DNA from: Chloroflexota bacterium
GTDB taxonomy: Bacteria > Chloroflexota > Chloroflexia > QHBQ01 > JADMIH01
Length of the DNA stretch: 6,503 nucleotides
Assembly (NCBI GenBank): GCA_015478675.1
Contig: JADMIH010000204.1
Location: 1-6,503 of the forward strand
Reading direction: 5' to 3'
Positions 5,065 to 6,503 of this stretch are shown one piece after another. Position 1 is the stretch's first letter. Each line of letters starts with the position of its first letter. The position numbers and the translations under genes are program-made. Below the pieces are notes generated by a model. The model was not told the origin of the DNA, ran no database searches, and worked only from the letters and a program-made list of their open reading frames with translations.

Positions 5065-6503
5065 GCGGCGTGGTCATGATCGATGGAGCTAGCGGAGGAG
5101 AGTGCGAACGCCCCGCTCCGGGTGGGCCGGGGATCGAGCCTCACTGGACGAGGAGCGTCAAGGACGCGATGGGCACCGCCTATTCGAGCTCAAGCCGCGT
5201 CTGGTACACCCTGGCTCGTGGCGTGCTGAACGAGGTCTACTATCCGACCATAGACAAGCCTCAGATCCGCGACCTGCAGTACATGGTTACAGACAGCGAG
5301 ACTTTCTTCCACGATGAGCGGCACGACATGGAGTCGCACGTGGAGGTGCTTTCAGAGCAGGAATTGGGCGTGCGAATAACCAGCGCGGACCCGGAAGGTC
5401 GCTATCACATCCATACGGAAGTTATAGCAGACCCTCACCTGCCCGTTGTGCTGGTGCATACGCGGCTGGAGGCGGAGCCTGACATGCTCTCCCGGCTTAA
5501 GCTCTTCGTGTTGTGCGCCCCTCACCTGGAGACGGGTGGTTGGGGCAACAACGCCAGGGTCGTTGAGCTATCGGGCCGTAAGCTCTTTTGCGCTTACAGG
5601 AAGAAGGGTAACGAAGAGACCTGGATGGCCCTTGGCGCTTCCGTACCGTTCCTCAGGCTGTCCTGCGGGTACGTGGGGGTGAACGACGGCTGGACGGACC
5701 TTGCGGACAATTACCGCATGGACTGGGAGTTCGACTGTGCTCTTGACGGAAACATCGCCCTTACAGCGGAGATCGATCTCAGCAAGGGAGCCGAGTTCAC
5801 GCTGGCCCTCGGTTTCGGCGAAGTATTCCATAACGCCGTCAGCACGCTCTTCCAGTCACTCGGCATCCCCTTCGCTACTCACCGGAAGCGGTTCGTGGAG
5901 CAGTGGGAACGCACCACCCCCGGTGAGGTGCGGCCCCTGGAAAAGGCTGCGAGCGACGGCGGTAAGCTGCTCCACACGAGCCGGAGCCTGCTCCTCGCGC
6001 ATGAGGACAAACTTTACCCGGGGGCGATCATCGCCTCGCTGAGCATCCCGTGGGGCAATGCCAAAGGGGATGATACGGGCCTGGGCGGATACCACCTGGT
6101 GTGGACGCGCGACCTTGTGCAGAGTGCCCCCGGTTTGCTTGCGGCGGGCAATACCGCTACCGCGCTGCGGGCACTGATCTATCTGGCTGCGTCGCAGCAA
6201 GAGGATGGTGGGTTCCACCAGAACTTCTGGGTAGATGGGGAGCCCTACTTTCAAGGCGTACAACTCGACGAAGTGGCCTTCCCGATCTTGCTCGCCTGGC
6301 GGCTTCACGAGGCGGGTGCTCTCCAGGATTTTGATCCCTACCCTATGGTGATGCGCGCCGCAGCCTATCTTATCCGTCGGGGGCCTGCTACCCCGCAGGA
6401 CAGGTGGGAAGAGGCCGGCGGCTACTCGCCCTCGACCCTCGCCTCCAACATCGCAGCGCTCATATGCGCCGCGTCGCTTGCGCGCAAGCGAGAAGACGAA
6501 GCA
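5061..6503 (+). CDS. GH15 glucoamylase (glucan 1,4-alpha-glucosidase), cut by the window end
   Basis: The frame is open for 481 codons to the right edge with no stop, so the C-terminus is missing. It is a glycoside hydrolase family 15 enzyme, releasing glucose from non-reducing ends of alpha-glucans. Residues about 25-290 are the beta-sandwich N domain of prokaryotic glucoamylases (SSRVWYTLARGVLNEVYYP, then IRDLQYMVTDSETFF). The (alpha/alpha)6 catalytic barrel begins near 310: GYHLVWTRDLVQSA with W348-D351, EDGGFHQNFWVDG, VQLDE (400-404), and RWEEAGGYSPST (448-459), where E450 aligns with the general acid. The catalytic base would lie past the window. No signal peptide is seen (start MSGVVMIDGASGGE), so it probably acts inside the cell on glycogen or maltodextrin. 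The ATG at 5061 overlaps the previous stop (ATGA) with no strong ribosome site, implying translational coupling; ATG at 5076 is an alternative start. GH15 glucodextranase is a less likely reading. Confidence 0.92.
   Translation, partial: MSGVVMIDGASGGECERPAPGGPGIEPHWTRSVKDAMGTAYSSSSRVWYTLARGVLNEVYYPTIDKPQIRDLQYMVTDSETFFHDERHDMESHVEVLSEQELGVRITSADPEGRYHIHTEVIADPHLPVVLVHTRLEAEPDMLSRLKLFVLCAPHLETGGWGNNARVVELSGRKLFCAYRKKGNEETWMALGASVPFLRLSCGYVGVNDGWTDLADNYRMDWEFDCALDGNIALTAEIDLSKGAEFTLALGFGEVFHNAVSTLFQSLGIPFATHRKRFVEQWERTTPGEVRPLEKAASDGGKLLHTSRSLLLAHEDKLYPGAIIASLSIPWGNAKGDDTGLGGYHLVWTRDLVQSAPGLLAAGNTATALRALIYLAASQQEDGGFHQNFWVDGEPYFQGVQLDEVAFPILLAWRLHEAGALQDFDPYPMVMRAAAYLIRRGPATPQDRWEEAGGYSPSTLASNIAALICAASLARKREDEA

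Noticed and set aside
5568..6308. Antisense open frames over the glucoamylase
   Set aside because: The sense strand encodes continuous GH15 sequence through this region, so these are shadows.

Overview
The window looks like a bacterial chromosome segment. Shine-Dalgarno sites (AAGGAG, AAAGGAG, AGGAGG) precede several starts, and one clear sigma70-like promoter (TTGACA, 17 bp, TATATA) is visible. By eye the coding DNA is moderately GC-rich, yet isoleucine is often ATA. The gene set suggests a Gram-positive-like or Chloroflexota-like lineage: a TrmB-family regulator, an AIF-type flavoprotein, a stand-alone RibD-like reductase and a cytoplasmic-type GH15 glucoamylase. That placement is inference with low confidence; no rRNA or tRNA marker is present.

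Layout, all genes on the + strand. Positions 1-346 hold no gene I can support, but contain a 10-bp tandem repeat and a perfect 9-bp inverted repeat ahead of a small cupin gene (347-763). Positions 764-1156 are a second non-coding stretch with one doubtful small ORF (917-1096), ending in a good promoter overlapped by a 9-bp inverted repeat. A TrmB-type regulator follows (1157-2047), carrying an unusual four-cysteine cluster in its effector domain.

After a 103-bp gap comes a tightly packed run of four genes. They are an AIF-like FAD/NAD(P)H oxidoreductase (2151-3431), GTP cyclohydrolase I FolE (3428-4087), a RibD C-terminal/DHFR-like reductase (4096-5064), and a GH15 glucoamylase (5061 to the window end, open). 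The junctions are ATGA overlap, 8-nt gap, ATGA overlap, which strongly implies one mRNA with translational coupling. The GH15 frame is open for 481 codons and runs off the right edge, so it is incomplete here.

How they may work together (inference): FolE makes dihydroneopterin triphosphate from GTP. The adjacent DHFR-fold reductase could reduce a pterin or a riboflavin-pathway pyrimidine. The AIF-like enzyme uses FAD and NAD(P)H. The glucoamylase has no signal peptide and would release glucose from internal alpha-glucans. TrmB regulators often sense sugars, which fits the glucoamylase, while the cysteine cluster would suit a redox or metal input matching the flavoprotein. The grouping of pterin synthesis, an AIF-like flavoenzyme and a glucoamylase in one coupled operon is the main point of interest.
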